A stretch of DNA of 64,000 nt, taken from an uncultured Bacteroidota bacterium (GTDB lineage: Bacteria; Bacteroidota; Bacteroidia; B-17B0; Aurantibacillaceae). Location: the NCBI GenBank assembly GCA_937873155.1, contig CALMVZ010000010.1, positions 62,001 to 126,000 of the forward strand, read 5' to 3'. Both the position numbers and the translations under genes were made by a program. Below the pieces are notes generated by a model that saw only the letters and a list, made by a program, of their open reading frames with translations, ran no database searches and was not told the origin of the DNA. Shown one piece after another: positions 1 to 8,423 of the stretch (positions are counted from its first letter, which is position 1; each line of letters opens with the position of its first letter).

Positions 1-50
1 GATATTTAATAAAATAATGAATAAATAATTTTATAGTATATATCATTGAC

Positions 51-467
51 ATGAAAACAAAAGAACCTAAGTATAAGTTCGGAAAAGTTATGTTGCTTGA
101 CGATAACGAACTCGATAATTTTATAAATCAAAAGATACTTGAATCTGTTCACTTTGCAAAGAATATTTATGTTAATACCAGTACGCAAAGTGCAATTGAA
201 TTTATAAGAAATTTAACTGTGGCACCTGAACTTTTGTCCAAAAGTTTACCAGAAGTTATTTTCATTGACATAAATATGCCAATAATCGACGGGTTTCAAT
301 TCATAACTCTTCTGAAAGAAATTCCTAGCGTAAATATAGACGTGGTGAAATTAGTTATACTGACCTCCTCGTTAGACGAACGGGATGAAGAAAAAGCAAA
401 GACAATATCGGAGGATATTGTATTCCTGAGAAAACCGCTGACAGGTGCCATGCTGGCTGCCTTATAA
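51..467 (+). CDS. Stand-alone response regulator receiver protein
   Basis: This is a 138-residue single receiver (CheY-like) domain with no output domain. The acidic pair D17-D18 (LLDDNE), the phospho-acceptor D73 in VIFIDINMP, the conserved Thr/Ser at 105-106 (LTSS) and the lysine K128 in RKPL are all present, so it should accept phosphate from a histidine kinase. It would signal by protein-protein contact. No kinase lies beside it in the window; the next gene is 430 bp away and belongs to the polysaccharide locus. The ATG at 51 fits the usual start just before the first beta strand. The partner kinase and output are unknown. Confidence 0.9.
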   Translation: MKTKEPKYKFGKVMLLDDNELDNFINQKILESVHFAKNIYVNTSTQSAIEFIRNLTVAPELLSKSLPEVIFIDINMPIIDGFQFITLLKEIPSVNIDVVKLVILTSSLDERDEEKAKTISEDIVFLRKPLTGAMLAAL

Positions 468-897
468 TAAGTTGAATCAATAAAATTGAGATGGCAGGAA
501 ACAAGGATCAAAATGTATTAACCGCAGATGACTACAAAGGCACATGAGCTTTAAAAAATAATCACTATCGTATCTAATGTATTGAAATGCAGATAGATAA
601 TTAAAATTGAAATGTAGTATAAGTCAGTAAAATATATTGATTAACTACCGGAAAAACACCAATCGAATTTATTATCCATTTTACAGGAACGCTGAAATTG
701 AGATCTTAATCAGCATTTTGAGAAAGGATATTAATAATTGCGTACTCCTTTATTAACACATTCCCGCTATTAACTTCATTGGGAGGTGCCCAAAGAAACC
801 CACTCTAAATCTTATTTTCACATGATATGAATCACTCAGACCGTTGCCCTATTTGTGACTGAGAACGGCGGAGCCATTATCAAGGCAAAAAAATACT
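468..897. other. Non-coding stretch between receiver gene and polysaccharide locus
   Basis: These 430 bases hold no convincing gene. The only ATG-led reading frame noticed is 18 codons at 491-547 without family resemblance. Short complementary blocks occur at 835-839/859-863 and 841-845/864-868, in an interleaved order, but they are only five base pairs each. The promoter of the polysaccharide locus probably lies here; no clear TAnnTTTG box was identified. Confidence 0.5.
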
Positions 898-2304
898 GTG
901 CTTTTTAATTCTTTACATTTCGTTTTCTTTTTCCTGATCATCAGCGCAGGTTATTTTACAATACCGCACCGTTTTCGCTGGATCTGGTTGTTATTTGCAA
1001 GTTGTTATTTCTACATGTCGTTCATACCGGTGTATATCCTCATTCTGGGTTTTACAATTGTTGTAGATTACATCGCCGGAATTTATATTGAAAGATCAGA
1101 AAGCAAAAAACGGAAATTATTTTTAGTATTGAGCCTGGCCGCCAACATCGGTGTGCTGATGTTCTTCAAGTATTGGAATTTCCTTAATGAGAATTTAACT
1201 GCATTATTGCACAAGGATCAAGCAACGCTTCCATATATCACTATTTTACTCCCTATAGGCTTATCGTTCCATACTTTCCAGGCTATGAGTTACACAATTG
1301 AAGTTTACCGCGGTAATCAAAAAGCAGAAAAACATTTTGGCCTCTATGCTTTGTATGTGATGTTCTATCCCCAATTGGTGGCAGGGCCAATCGAGCGCCC
1401 GCAAAACTTATTGCACCAGTTTAAAGAGAAGCACGAATTCGAAAACCAAAGAGTAGTGGATGGTTTGAAATTAATGTTGTGGGGCTTGTTCATGAAAGTG
1501 GTTATTGCAGACCGTCTCGCGATGTACGTGGATGCTGTATATGAAAATTCATCACAACATGGCGGAAAAACATTAGCGGCAGCAACCATTTTTTTCGCGA
1601 TCCAGATCTATTGTGATTTTGCAGGCTATAGTAACATTGCTATCGGTTCAGCAAAGGTGATGGGATTTAAACTCATGACCAATTTTAACCGACCGTATTT
1701 CTCAAGATCGATTTCAGAATTCTGGACACGCTGGCATATTTCGTTGTCAACCTGGTTCAGGGATTATTTGTACATAAGTTTAGGCGGAAACCGGGTTTCC
1801 ATTCCGAGATGGTATTTTAATTTATTCATTGTGTTTTTGATCAGCGGCTTCTGGCACGGCGCTAACTGGACCTTCGTAGCATGGGGCGCGTTAAATGGGA
1901 TTTACCTGATCTTCGCATTGATCACAAAGGATTGGCAGGACCATTTATGGAAAAATAATTTTATAAGTAACACGGTTCAATGTTTGATCACGTTTATTCT
2001 GATCTGTTTGTCGTGGGTATTTTTCAGGGCAGATAGTATCCAGGAAGCTAATTTAATTTTCACAAAGATCTTTTCGTTCGATGGAAAACTATTTTACGAT
2101 CAACCGTCAACCATTTTGTATTGCCTGCTGGGAATTTCCATTTTGTTTTTTGTGGAATCGTTTGATCACAAACACAATGAATTGCTTTACATCCTCAATA
2201 AACCAAAAGGGATCTTCAGGCAATTTTCTTATGCGCTATTGTTGGTCATGATCGTAATGATCGGTGTATTAGAGGGCAGTGAATTTATTTATTTTCAGTT
2301 TTAA
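898..2304 (+). CDS. MBOAT family O-acyltransferase (AlgI-like)
   Basis: This 468-residue polytopic membrane protein belongs to the MBOAT family, whose AlgI/DltB branch transfers acyl groups across the membrane onto extracytoplasmic glycans. The GTG start gives the family-typical opening MLFNSLHFVFFF. Conserved blocks include YPQLVAGPIERP (about 157-168), FWTRWHISLSTWFRDYLYISLGG with H280, and the catalytic-type H320 in FWHGANW. It is followed at once by an SGNH-type gene, the usual AlgI/AlgJ-like or DltB/DltD-like pairing. The context points to O-acetylation of the polysaccharide made by the downstream genes. The family is certain; the substrate is inferred. Confidence 0.93.
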   Translation: MLFNSLHFVFFFLIISAGYFTIPHRFRWIWLLFASCYFYMSFIPVYILILGFTIVVDYIAGIYIERSESKKRKLFLVLSLAANIGVLMFFKYWNFLNENLTALLHKDQATLPYITILLPIGLSFHTFQAMSYTIEVYRGNQKAEKHFGLYALYVMFYPQLVAGPIERPQNLLHQFKEKHEFENQRVVDGLKLMLWGLFMKVVIADRLAMYVDAVYENSSQHGGKTLAAATIFFAIQIYCDFAGYSNIAIGSAKVMGFKLMTNFNRPYFSRSISEFWTRWHISLSTWFRDYLYISLGGNRVSIPRWYFNLFIVFLISGFWHGANWTFVAWGALNGIYLIFALITKDWQDHLWKNNFISNTVQCLITFILICLSWVFFRADSIQEANLIFTKIFSFDGKLFYDQPSTILYCLLGISILFFVESFDHKHNELLYILNKPKGIFRQFSYALLLVMIVMIGVLEGSEFIYFQF

Positions 2305-2388
2305 GAAATCAACTCTAACAGTCAATATTTAACTTTTTTAAAAAGGACAGTTTCCTTTCTGCTTATCGTAATTGTTCTTGATCTTTCA

Positions 2389-3240
2389 TTGGGTAAACTA
2401 CTGGAGCATCTTTACTTTTCGCACACAAGTGGCATTCTCGGTCAGCTCAGAATAAACATCGAGAATACGAAAGAAGATATTTTGATCTTTGGTTCTTCAA
2501 GAGCAAGTCATCATTACAATTCACTAACACTCGCCGATGAAACTCATTTATCAACGTATAATCTGGGACAGGATGGTCAAGGCATGTACATGAACTACGC
2601 CTTGCTCAAAATAATCTTAGAACGGTATCAACCCAAGATGATCATTCTTGATCTCAACCTGAACGAGTTCACCAGCGAGAAAAAAAGATACGACCGCGTG
2701 AGCAGATTGTTGCCGTACTACAAACGATACGATGCTGTAAAAGAAGTTGTAGAGTTAAGATCAGACTTCGAGAAACTAAAAATGCTATCCTTCATTTATC
2801 CTTATAACTCCATGCTCTTAAAACTGCTGTTCGGAAGAACAGAGACCCAAACTCTTTCTTACAACGGGTACATCCCTTTAACAGAAAGCAAAAACCCGAA
2901 ACCCGAAACCCCAAATCCAAAACCCGAAACGCGAAACCCGAAACAGCAGACCGACCATGGCATTCTCAACTATTCTGTAAAATTCTTAAATTTAATAAAG
3001 GAAAGAAATATCAAATGTTATGTATTCACTTCCCCGCATTTTACAAATGAAAAAATATTCAGCCGGAGTGTAAGCATGATAGATTCAATTTGTGATTCTA
3101 TGGGAATAAAATATATTGATCTTAGTTTCACAAAAGGGATCTCGGATAATTCAGAATACTTCAGGGATGTTCATCATCTTAATTCCAAAGGAGCGGAGGT
3201 GTACACGAAGATGATCGCTGGTATGATAAGAGGGCAGTAG
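2389..3240 (+). CDS. SGNH-type acyltransferase partner of MBOAT protein
   Basis: The protein has the block I motif GSSRASH (about residues 35-41 from the TTG at 2389) and a block V pair DVHHLNS near residue 260, as in SGNH hydrolase/acyltransferases that work with MBOAT proteins. The frame continues upstream without a stop to 2305 and encodes a hydrophobic helix (LLIVIVLDLSL) just before the TTG, the expected membrane anchor. No ATG, GTG or TTG exists in that upstream part, so the true start is unclear. A Pro/Asn/Lys/Glu-rich insert (about 168-187, PKPETPNPKPET) comes from a DNA minisatellite. Function is inferred from motifs and from the adjacent MBOAT gene. Confidence 0.75.
   Translation: MGKLLEHLYFSHTSGILGQLRINIENTKEDILIFGSSRASHHYNSLTLADETHLSTYNLGQDGQGMYMNYALLKIILERYQPKMIILDLNLNEFTSEKKRYDRVSRLLPYYKRYDAVKEVVELRSDFEKLKMLSFIYPYNSMLLKLLFGRTETQTLSYNGYIPLTESKNPKPETPNPKPETRNPKQQTDHGILNYSVKFLNLIKERNIKCYVFTSPHFTNEKIFSRSVSMIDSICDSMGIKYIDLSFTKGISDNSEYFRDVHHLNSKGAEVYTKMIAGMIRGQ
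2885..2950 (+). repeat. Degenerate AACCCGAAA-type minisatellite inside a gene
   Basis: Repeated variants of AACCCGAAACC run through this part of the SGNH-type gene and are translated in frame as a PKPETPNPKPE-like linker between the two catalytic blocks. The same word family (ACTAAACCCGAAAC) fills the intergenic region at 3300-3362, so the two arrays are related in sequence. Confidence 0.7.
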
Positions 3241-3299
3241 CAGTAGGGAATTAAGAATGAGCATAATAGAATAAATTTTGAATTTTAAATATTGAATTT

Positions 3300-3362
3300 T
3301 TAATTACAAACACTAAACAACAGAACACTAAACCCGAAACACTAAACACTAAACCCGGAACA
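3300..3362. repeat. Intergenic ACTAAACCCGAAAC-type minisatellite
   Basis: Irregular tandem copies of AACACTAAAC and AAACCCGAAAC directly precede the ATG of the epimerase gene at 3367. There are no spacers of constant length, so it is not a CRISPR array. It resembles the in-frame repeat at 2885-2950. Confidence 0.7.
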
Positions 3363-3366
3363 AAAA

Positions 3367-4281
3367 ATGAATATACTAGTTACAGGAGGCGCAGGTTACA
3401 AAGGTATTGTGCTTACAACAAAACTTCTTGAAAAAGGTTATAAAGTAACTGTGCTTGATAATTTCATGTACGGCTATGAACCTATTTTGCATTTAGCGAA
3501 ACATAAAGATCTAACCATTATAAAAAAAGATATCCGCAATGGCATTGATGATCTTCACAAGTACGATGTGATCCTCCATTTAGCAGGTATCAGTGGATTT
3601 CCTGCATGTGCTTCAAATCCGCACTCTGCCCAACTGATCAATGTGGAAGCAACACGCCTGTTGGCAAAATCACTTTCTAAGAACCAAATGTTGATCAATG
3701 CGTCCACAACTTCCATGTATGGTAAATCAGGCGAACCTTGTGATGAGAACACCCCGCTTGATCCGGTGAGTACTTATGCACATACAAAACTTGAAGCAGA
3801 GAAAATTCTTAAAGGTATGGATAATGTGATCAACTTACGTTTTGCAACAGTATTTGGATTTGCACCAAAAATGCGGATGGACCTGATGGTAAACGATTTT
3901 ACTTACAAAGCCGTGAAAGAACGAGTGCTTGTCCTCTTCGATAGTTTTGCGAAGCGCACTTTCATTCACGTAGATGATGCGGCGCAATGTTATTTGTTTG
4001 CAATCGATAATTTTGATAAAATGAAAGGACAGGTCTACAATGCAGGAAATAATGATTTTAATTATTCAAAAGCGGATATTGCTAACCTGATCAAAAAGAA
4101 AATAGACTACAACATCATCAATTCAGAATTAAGCGATAAAGACCTCCGTCATTTCATTGTCAATTTTGATAAGATCGAGAAATTAGGATTCAAGCCGAAG
4201 ATCACGGTAGAAGAGGGGATCGAAGAACTGATCAAGATCTATAGTTTTTACGAATGTTTCTCACACTATAAAACTATTTAA
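3367..4281 (+). CDS. NAD-dependent sugar epimerase/dehydratase (extended SDR)
   Basis: This 304-residue protein is an extended short-chain dehydrogenase acting on nucleotide sugars. The NAD-binding glycine motif is GGAGYKG (7-13), D31 follows the second strand, and the catalytic YxxxK is Y137/K141 with the Ser/Thr cluster NASTTSMYG before it. It ends directly against the aminotransferase gene (TAA then ATG), and the two likely act in sequence on a UDP- or GDP-sugar. Whether it is an epimerase, dehydratase or reductase cannot be read from the sequence. Confidence 0.88.
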   Translation: MNILVTGGAGYKGIVLTTKLLEKGYKVTVLDNFMYGYEPILHLAKHKDLTIIKKDIRNGIDDLHKYDVILHLAGISGFPACASNPHSAQLINVEATRLLAKSLSKNQMLINASTTSMYGKSGEPCDENTPLDPVSTYAHTKLEAEKILKGMDNVINLRFATVFGFAPKMRMDLMVNDFTYKAVKERVLVLFDSFAKRTFIHVDDAAQCYLFAIDNFDKMKGQVYNAGNNDFNYSKADIANLIKKKIDYNIINSELSDKDLRHFIVNFDKIEKLGFKPKITVEEGIEELIKIYSFYECFSHYKTI

Positions 4282-5457
4282 ATGAATACCGGAAACAAAA
4301 ATCTCGCTATCAACGGAGGAAAAAAAGTATCTGAAGCCCCGGTCCTGATCCATAAACCTTATTTGGACGAGGCAGATTTTAAAATTGCAGATAAAACATT
4401 GCGTTCCACTTTTATTTCAGGTGATGGCCCTGAATGCCGCGAGTTTGAAAAAAAGTTATCGGAATACCTTGGTGTGAAGCATGTGTTATTCATGAATTCG
4501 GCTACTACGGCATTAGAGATTGCGTTCCGTGTAAAGAATTTTCCGCATGGTGCTGAAGTGATCTGTCCGGATTTTACCTACACCTCTACAGCAGTTGCAG
4601 CTGCATACAATAATTTAAAAATAGTTCTGGCAGATGTATATCCGGATAACGGCAGTCTCGATGTTTCTAAATTGGAGAGTTACATCACGAAAAAAACAGT
4701 TGCTATTGCGGCGGTAGATTACGGTGGAATTCCCGCTGAAATGGATAGGATCATGGCCATAGCAAAAAAACATGATTTGTATGTCGTTCATGATACCGCT
4801 CAATCGATAGGTTCGGTTTACAAAGGAAAAAAAACAGGTTGCCAGGGACATGTGTCCACTTTCAGTTTTCATGGCACAAAAAACCTGACGACCGGTGAGG
4901 GTGGTGCTTTAGTAACGGATGATGATGCAATTGCAGAGCGTGTGAAGATCTTACGTGAGAAAGGAACAGATAAATATTCTTTCTTAACCGACAATAAAGA
5001 CCGCGGGTATTATGAGTATGTCGACATCGGGAATTCATATGTTCAGTCTAACATCAATGGCGCTTTAGGAATTACACAGCTGGAAAAACTGGATTGGATG
5101 AACAGCGAAAGAAAAAAGATAGCTGAATATTATAAAAAGGAATTATCCGGGATCAAAGATTTAGATTTTATGCGGATCACGGAAGGTTCTGATCATAACT
5201 GGCATTTGTTTGGTATTTTGGTACCGGCAGAACACCGGTATTGGATAATGGATGCTCTAAGAGCAGAAGGTGTGATGAGTAATGTTCATTATACACCGTT
5301 GCACAGAAACAAATACTATAAAGATCTCGCTACAGATGAAAATATGCCGGGCTCTATGAAATTCTTTAACCGTTTACTAAGACTACCGATCTATCCTTCA
5401 TTAACAGAAACAGAACGCCGACTGGTAGTTGAAGCTGTAAAAAAAATATTTAACTAG
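4282..5457 (+). CDS. DegT/DnrJ/EryC1/StrS-family PLP aminotransferase
   Basis: This 391-residue PLP enzyme of the sugar aminotransferase family is expected to convert a keto-sugar nucleotide to an amino sugar. The Schiff-base lysine is K200 in SFHGTKNLTTGEGGAL, and D171 in VVHDTAQSIG is the PLP-pyridine aspartate. The start ATG follows the previous stop codon without a gap. With the upstream SDR and the GNAT enzyme two genes on, it forms a typical route to an N-acylated amino sugar. Confidence 0.92.
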   Translation: MNTGNKNLAINGGKKVSEAPVLIHKPYLDEADFKIADKTLRSTFISGDGPECREFEKKLSEYLGVKHVLFMNSATTALEIAFRVKNFPHGAEVICPDFTYTSTAVAAAYNNLKIVLADVYPDNGSLDVSKLESYITKKTVAIAAVDYGGIPAEMDRIMAIAKKHDLYVVHDTAQSIGSVYKGKKTGCQGHVSTFSFHGTKNLTTGEGGALVTDDDAIAERVKILREKGTDKYSFLTDNKDRGYYEYVDIGNSYVQSNINGALGITQLEKLDWMNSERKKIAEYYKKELSGIKDLDFMRITEGSDHNWHLFGILVPAEHRYWIMDALRAEGVMSNVHYTPLHRNKYYKDLATDENMPGSMKFFNRLLRLPIYPSLTETERRLVVEAVKKIFN

Positions 5458-6651
5458 TTGGATTCAATTTTAATTTTTGGCGGCGGAATAAATCAACTGA
5501 CTTTGATTGAGTCTGCCAAAGAACTAGGATACCGAACTATTGTCATTGATCCAATTGAAAGCGTTCCCGCTAAACAAGTAGCAGATATTTTTGAGTGCGT
5601 TGATCCGAAAGATTACGATAAAACAAAAGAGCTCGCCCTAAAATATGGTGTAAAAGGAATTGTGACCTGCCAAATGGAAAATCCTTTGTTGTTGATGGCG
5701 AAACTGGCAACAGAATTGAATTTTATTTTTCCAACTGAGAAAGCGGTTCTAAATGCACGGAATAAATTTTTAATGAAGGAATGTTTCATTAGAAATAATG
5801 TTCCGTGTGCTAAAGGAAAATTAGTTAAGCAGGGTGACAAGGTCACTTCTGAACTTTGTAATGAAATAGGATTTCCTCTTATCATTAAACCGGTAGATAG
5901 TTTTTCGAGTCGCGGTGTTTACAAAGTCAATAAAATAGAAGAAATTGAAAGTTATCTCAGCAATACAAAAAGTTTTTCTTCAACCGGTGATGTGATCATA
6001 GAGGAATTTATGGAAGGTCCTGAAGTGAGTGTTGAGAGTGTAACGCAGAATGGTGTAACAACAATGATCCAAATTACCGATAAAGTAATTACCCCTTATC
6101 CGACTGCAGTTGAAATGGCGCACATTCAACCTTCTTTTCTAAGCAAAGAGATAAAAGATCAAATAACAGAATTAGTAAAGAAAGCAATCGTTGCATTGGA
6201 GCTTGATAATTGCGCGTCTCATGCGGAAGTGAAAATAACAACAAAAGGAATTAAGATGGTTGAGCTTGGGGCAAGATTGGGAGGAGATTATATCACTTCA
6301 CATTTGGTTCCTTTATCAACCGGTATCAACATCGAAGCAGCTGCAATTCAGATCGCCATGGGAAAGAAACCTGATCTTAAAAAGAAATTCAGTAAAGGTG
6401 CCGTTATAGAATATATTCTGTTGGAACCAGGAAAGAAAATTTCTGAAATAAAGGATTGGAGAAACGTAAAAGTGCCTTCAGCAGTAAAACAAGCGTTCGT
6501 TTTTTGTAAGGCAGGCGATGTTGTATTACCTGTAACTGACAGCGCTAAAAGAGCGGGCTGTGTAATAGTTCAGGCTGATAACAGAAAGGGAGCGGTTGAA
6601 ATAGCACAACTGGCTTCTGAGGAATTAAAAGATAAAATTAGTCTAAGCTGA
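5458..6651 (+). CDS. ATP-grasp ligase
   Basis: This 397-residue ATP-grasp enzyme resembles the PurK/carbamoyl-phosphate-synthase branch. An N-terminal Rossmann-like part (ILIFGGGINQLTLIESAKELGY) is followed by the ATP-grasp fold with FPLIIKPVDSFSSRGVYKV, the IIEEFMEGPEVSVES strand pair and the metal-binding ELGARLGGD region. Such enzymes form amide or acyl-phosphate products from a carboxylate, ATP and a nucleophile. It begins with TTG directly after the TAG of the aminotransferase and overlaps the next gene in TGATGA, so translation is coupled. It may attach an amino acid to an amino sugar; this is inference. Confidence 0.85.
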   Translation: MDSILIFGGGINQLTLIESAKELGYRTIVIDPIESVPAKQVADIFECVDPKDYDKTKELALKYGVKGIVTCQMENPLLLMAKLATELNFIFPTEKAVLNARNKFLMKECFIRNNVPCAKGKLVKQGDKVTSELCNEIGFPLIIKPVDSFSSRGVYKVNKIEEIESYLSNTKSFSSTGDVIIEEFMEGPEVSVESVTQNGVTTMIQITDKVITPYPTAVEMAHIQPSFLSKEIKDQITELVKKAIVALELDNCASHAEVKITTKGIKMVELGARLGGDYITSHLVPLSTGINIEAAAIQIAMGKKPDLKKKFSKGAVIEYILLEPGKKISEIKDWRNVKVPSAVKQAFVFCKAGDVVLPVTDSAKRAGCVIVQADNRKGAVEIAQLASEELKDKISLS

Positions 6652-7184
6652 TGATAAAAGGTAAAAAAGTAAAATTACGTCCATTACAAATTGAGGATGC
6701 AAAAAAAACAATCATGTGGCGGAATGACCCAGTCATAAAAAAAATGGCAATGATGCATCCGTTCCAAGTGACAGAAGCGAACGAGAAGGAATGGTATGAA
6801 CAACTCCTGAAAGATAAAAACGGTAAGAGAATGTTCTTTGCGATCCTTGATGAAAAAAATGAGGCGATAGGTTTTGTCAGTTTGAATAATATCAATAAAA
6901 ATAGCCGCCATTGTACTTTAAGTATTGTTATTGGAGATGTTGCATCACAGGGAAAAGGATATGGTAAGGATACTATGATGACGATATTGAATTATGCCTT
7001 CACGGTCCTTGATCTTCACAAAGTTTCGCTCGAAGTGATCGACATCAATACAAAAGCTTTACAGCTCTATAAAGATCTTGGATTTACTGAAGAGGGACGA
7101 TTTAAGAAACATTTTTTTGTGGAAGGGAATTTCCATGATGTGATAAACCTGGCTTGTTTCAAGGAAACATTTAGTCTGCACTAA
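6651..7184 (+). CDS. GNAT acetyltransferase, RimJ/PseH-like
   Basis: This 177-residue GNAT-fold protein has the acetyl-CoA loop region GDVASQGKGYGKDTM and the typical C-terminal block LEVIDINTKALQLYKDLGFTEEG. The opening KGKKVKLRPLQIEDAKKTIMWRNDPVI is characteristic of RimJ/PseH-like enzymes, which N-acetylate nucleotide amino sugars. Its one-base overlap with the ATP-grasp gene and the aminotransferase nearby support an amino-sugar substrate. Confidence 0.85.
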   Translation: MIKGKKVKLRPLQIEDAKKTIMWRNDPVIKKMAMMHPFQVTEANEKEWYEQLLKDKNGKRMFFAILDEKNEAIGFVSLNNINKNSRHCTLSIVIGDVASQGKGYGKDTMMTILNYAFTVLDLHKVSLEVIDINTKALQLYKDLGFTEEGRFKKHFFVEGNFHDVINLACFKETFSLH

Positions 7185-7193
7185 GAACTGCTC

Positions 7194-8423
7194 TTGTTAA
7201 AGTATAAAAAGATATTCCTCAATTTTTCGATCCGGCTTTCAATGAATATCATTAGTAAGTTACTCGGACTGATCACACTTCCGATAATATCAAGGGCATT
7301 AGGACCGGAAGTATTCGGCCGCTGGAATTTAACTTTAACAATGTTGAGCTATATGGCCATTCCGTTCACGTTTGGGATCGTAAATTACGGGGTGAGGGAA
7401 GTCGCAAAAGGAAATGAACGTGAGGTTGGGAATATTTTATCTTCACGGATACTCTTATGCCTGACCTCTTATGTGGTAAGTTTATTTGTTATTTATTTTT
7501 TCATTGGCGTTTCACCTGAGATGTTCTTAGCGCTTACTATTGGGTTGATCTACTTGATGTCGATCGCTATGAATGTTGAGTATTATTACATCGGTACAAG
7601 CAATTTTAAATTACCTGCCATTAGCCAGATCACCGGGCAAGTGGTGTATGTTATTTGCATTCTGTTCTTTATTAAGAATCAAAACGATTTCATTTACTTG
7701 TCCATCATTTATTTCTGTTATTACTTTATCAGTTCTTCAGTTTTACTGTTTTGTTTTCCAAAGAAAAGCGAATTAAATTTTAATTTTAGCTATAAGAAGG
7801 CATTCACTTTACTTTCTAGATCATATAGATTAGGGATATCCGGATTAATAGAAAATTTCAGTATAAGTTTGCCTTTAATGATCATAGGTGCTTTATTAGG
7901 AAATTATGAGACGGGGATCTTTTCAGCCGCATTTAAATTAATAGCCATCTTACTTTTAGGTTTTCAAACGATCATCACTGTCGTTGCGCCTAACCTTATC
8001 AAATTAAAGAAGCAGCCGAAAGCAGAGATACTTTCAAAGATCAGGTTTGTTACATTGACCTTTGTTGGTATTGCTGCATTCTCATCCTTGTTCTCTTATA
8101 TTTTCGGTGAGCAGATCATTCATTTGGTTTACGGAGATAAATATCATGAAGCTGTAAGTCTGCTGAAATTATTTGGAATCATCTACTTGCCTATGCTGCC
8201 CCTGGGTATGTTGTTCAATAGTCTTTTGATTTACTTTGAAAAGGATAAGCACTATCTTTATACAACTATCACCTCGTTCTGCATCCTCGTTACGTTCACT
8301 CCGGTTTTGATCTATAAATTCTCAACTAACGGAGCTATATATGGTATGAGTTTGTATATGATAACTTACATGAGTTTGAGTCTTTATTTTGTTATAAAAG
8401 AATTAAGATCTATCCGTGATTAA
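7194..8423 (+). CDS. Wzx-type polysaccharide flippase (MOP superfamily)
   Basis: This 409-residue protein has about twelve hydrophobic segments and the family-typical start SKLLGLITLPIISRALGPEVFGRWN, which marks polysaccharide flippases. It should move undecaprenyl-linked repeat units across the inner membrane. The TTG start is supported by position, ten bases after the previous gene, and by the N-terminal pattern. It overlaps the following Wzy-like gene by eight bases. Confidence 0.92.
   Translation: MLKYKKIFLNFSIRLSMNIISKLLGLITLPIISRALGPEVFGRWNLTLTMLSYMAIPFTFGIVNYGVREVAKGNEREVGNILSSRILLCLTSYVVSLFVIYFFIGVSPEMFLALTIGLIYLMSIAMNVEYYYIGTSNFKLPAISQITGQVVYVICILFFIKNQNDFIYLSIIYFCYYFISSSVLLFCFPKKSELNFNFSYKKAFTLLSRSYRLGISGLIENFSISLPLMIIGALLGNYETGIFSAAFKLIAILLLGFQTIITVVAPNLIKLKKQPKAEILSKIRFVTLTFVGIAAFSSLFSYIFGEQIIHLVYGDKYHEAVSLLKLFGIIYLPMLPLGMLFNSLLIYFEKDKHYLYTTITSFCILVTFTPVLIYKFSTNGAIYGMSLYMITYMSLSLYFVIKELRSIRD

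Noticed and set aside
491-547. 18-codon ATG-led frame after the receiver gene
   Set aside because: No promoter, no resemblance to known peptides, and not overlapping or coupled to a neighbour.
835-868. Possible H-type pseudoknot (CTCAG/CTGAG with CCGTT/AACGG)
   Set aside because: Stems of five base pairs in this order are expected by chance at this length; no downstream features support a riboswitch.
3300-3362. Repeat array considered as CRISPR
   Set aside because: Units are short, irregular and contiguous, with no unique spacers and no cas genes.
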